Shown here one piece after another: positions 63,865 to 64,000 of a stretch of DNA of 64,000 nucleotides (position 1 is the stretch's first letter; the number at the start of each line of letters is the position of its first letter). Location of the stretch: NCBI GenBank assembly GCA_038373885.1, contig JAWZYV010019913.1:422001-486000 (forward strand), in the 5' to 3' direction. The notes beneath the pieces are model-generated. The model was not told the origin of the DNA. It did not search any database and saw nothing but the letters and a program-made list of their open reading frames with translations. The DNA is from Cheiracanthium punctorium (taxonomy: Eukaryota; Arthropoda; Arachnida; Araneae; Cheiracanthiidae). A program made the position numbers and the translations under genes.

Positions 63865-64000
63865 CAGGAGCGGCCCTAAAGTGTCGCCCCTTGCTAATAT
63901 AAAAAAGACGCCCCCTTTTATGCTGTACTTAGTGTTGGTGTTCGAAATGACGCCCCTTTGAAACCGGCGCCCAGATGCGATTCTTATTGTTTCGGGCCGC
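63865..64000. repeat. hAT-like MITE, cut by the window edge
   Basis: CAGGAGCGGCCCTAAAGTG begins it. GTCGCCCC, GACGCCCCC and GGCGCCC repeat as in 62844-63000. The remainder lies outside the window. Confidence 0.5.

Overview
The window looks like nuclear DNA of an arthropod, possibly an arachnid, with no confidently identifiable host gene. It is AT-rich and crowded with homopolymers and microsatellites. No reading frame exceeds about 150 codons, no bacterial gene architecture is visible, and recognisable protein similarity is limited to decayed transposases. The taxon is an inference from transposon content (mariner, pogo/Tigger, piggyBac-like, hAT-like, tRNA-like SINEs) and is not proven by a marker gene.

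The real content is a layered record of mobile elements. Many have both ends and a target-site duplication (TSD) that can be read directly. They include TTAA-flanked piggyBac-like hairpin elements (8859-9421, 9426-9630, 23498-23773, 31353-32020, 53626-54056, 60329-60799, plus partial copies); short hAT-like elements with 8-bp TSDs (5481, 5549, 16673, 21704, 25120, 27172, 28831, 29067, 29873, 35555, 36469, 36812, 46300, 51572 and others); a mariner remnant (46099-47104); an IS630/Tc1-like remnant (53043-54131); pogo/Tigger pieces (42112-42694, 59113-59503 and loose ends); and three SINE-like families.

Layout. 1-11 kb: SINE-like copies, nested hAT-like elements, two abutting piggyBac-like elements and a SINE with a clean 14-bp TSD. 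11-14 kb: a 2.7-kb element with long terminal inverted repeats (TIRs), a perfect 8-bp TSD and a broken ORF; a second, truncated copy lies in the opposite orientation at 32-34 kb. 14-26 kb: short MITEs and dispersed repeats. 26.5-30 kb: a three-level nest (fold-back element, hAT-like element, SINE fragment), then a SINE broken by two hAT-like elements. 31-37 kb: piggyBac-like copies, the second long-TIR element, a fold-back element, an LTR-like GC-rich segment and three hAT-like elements. 37-45 kb: AT-rich DNA with a 108-bp tandem array and pogo-like pieces. 45-54.8 kb: hAT-like elements, mariner, the IS630/Tc1-like element and SINEs. 55-64 kb: a fold-back repeat, Tigger ends, piggyBac-like copies, a long (AT)n tract and an LTR-like module.

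No host genes can be shown to work together here. Two weak exon candidates (a signal-peptide-like ORF at 50426 and a splice-acceptor-like site near 10550) are listed at low confidence. I did not find a convincing undescribed biological system. The most unusual items are the long-TIR family at 11 and 32 kb, the abutting piggyBac-like pair, and perfect palindromes at or near hAT-like element ends.
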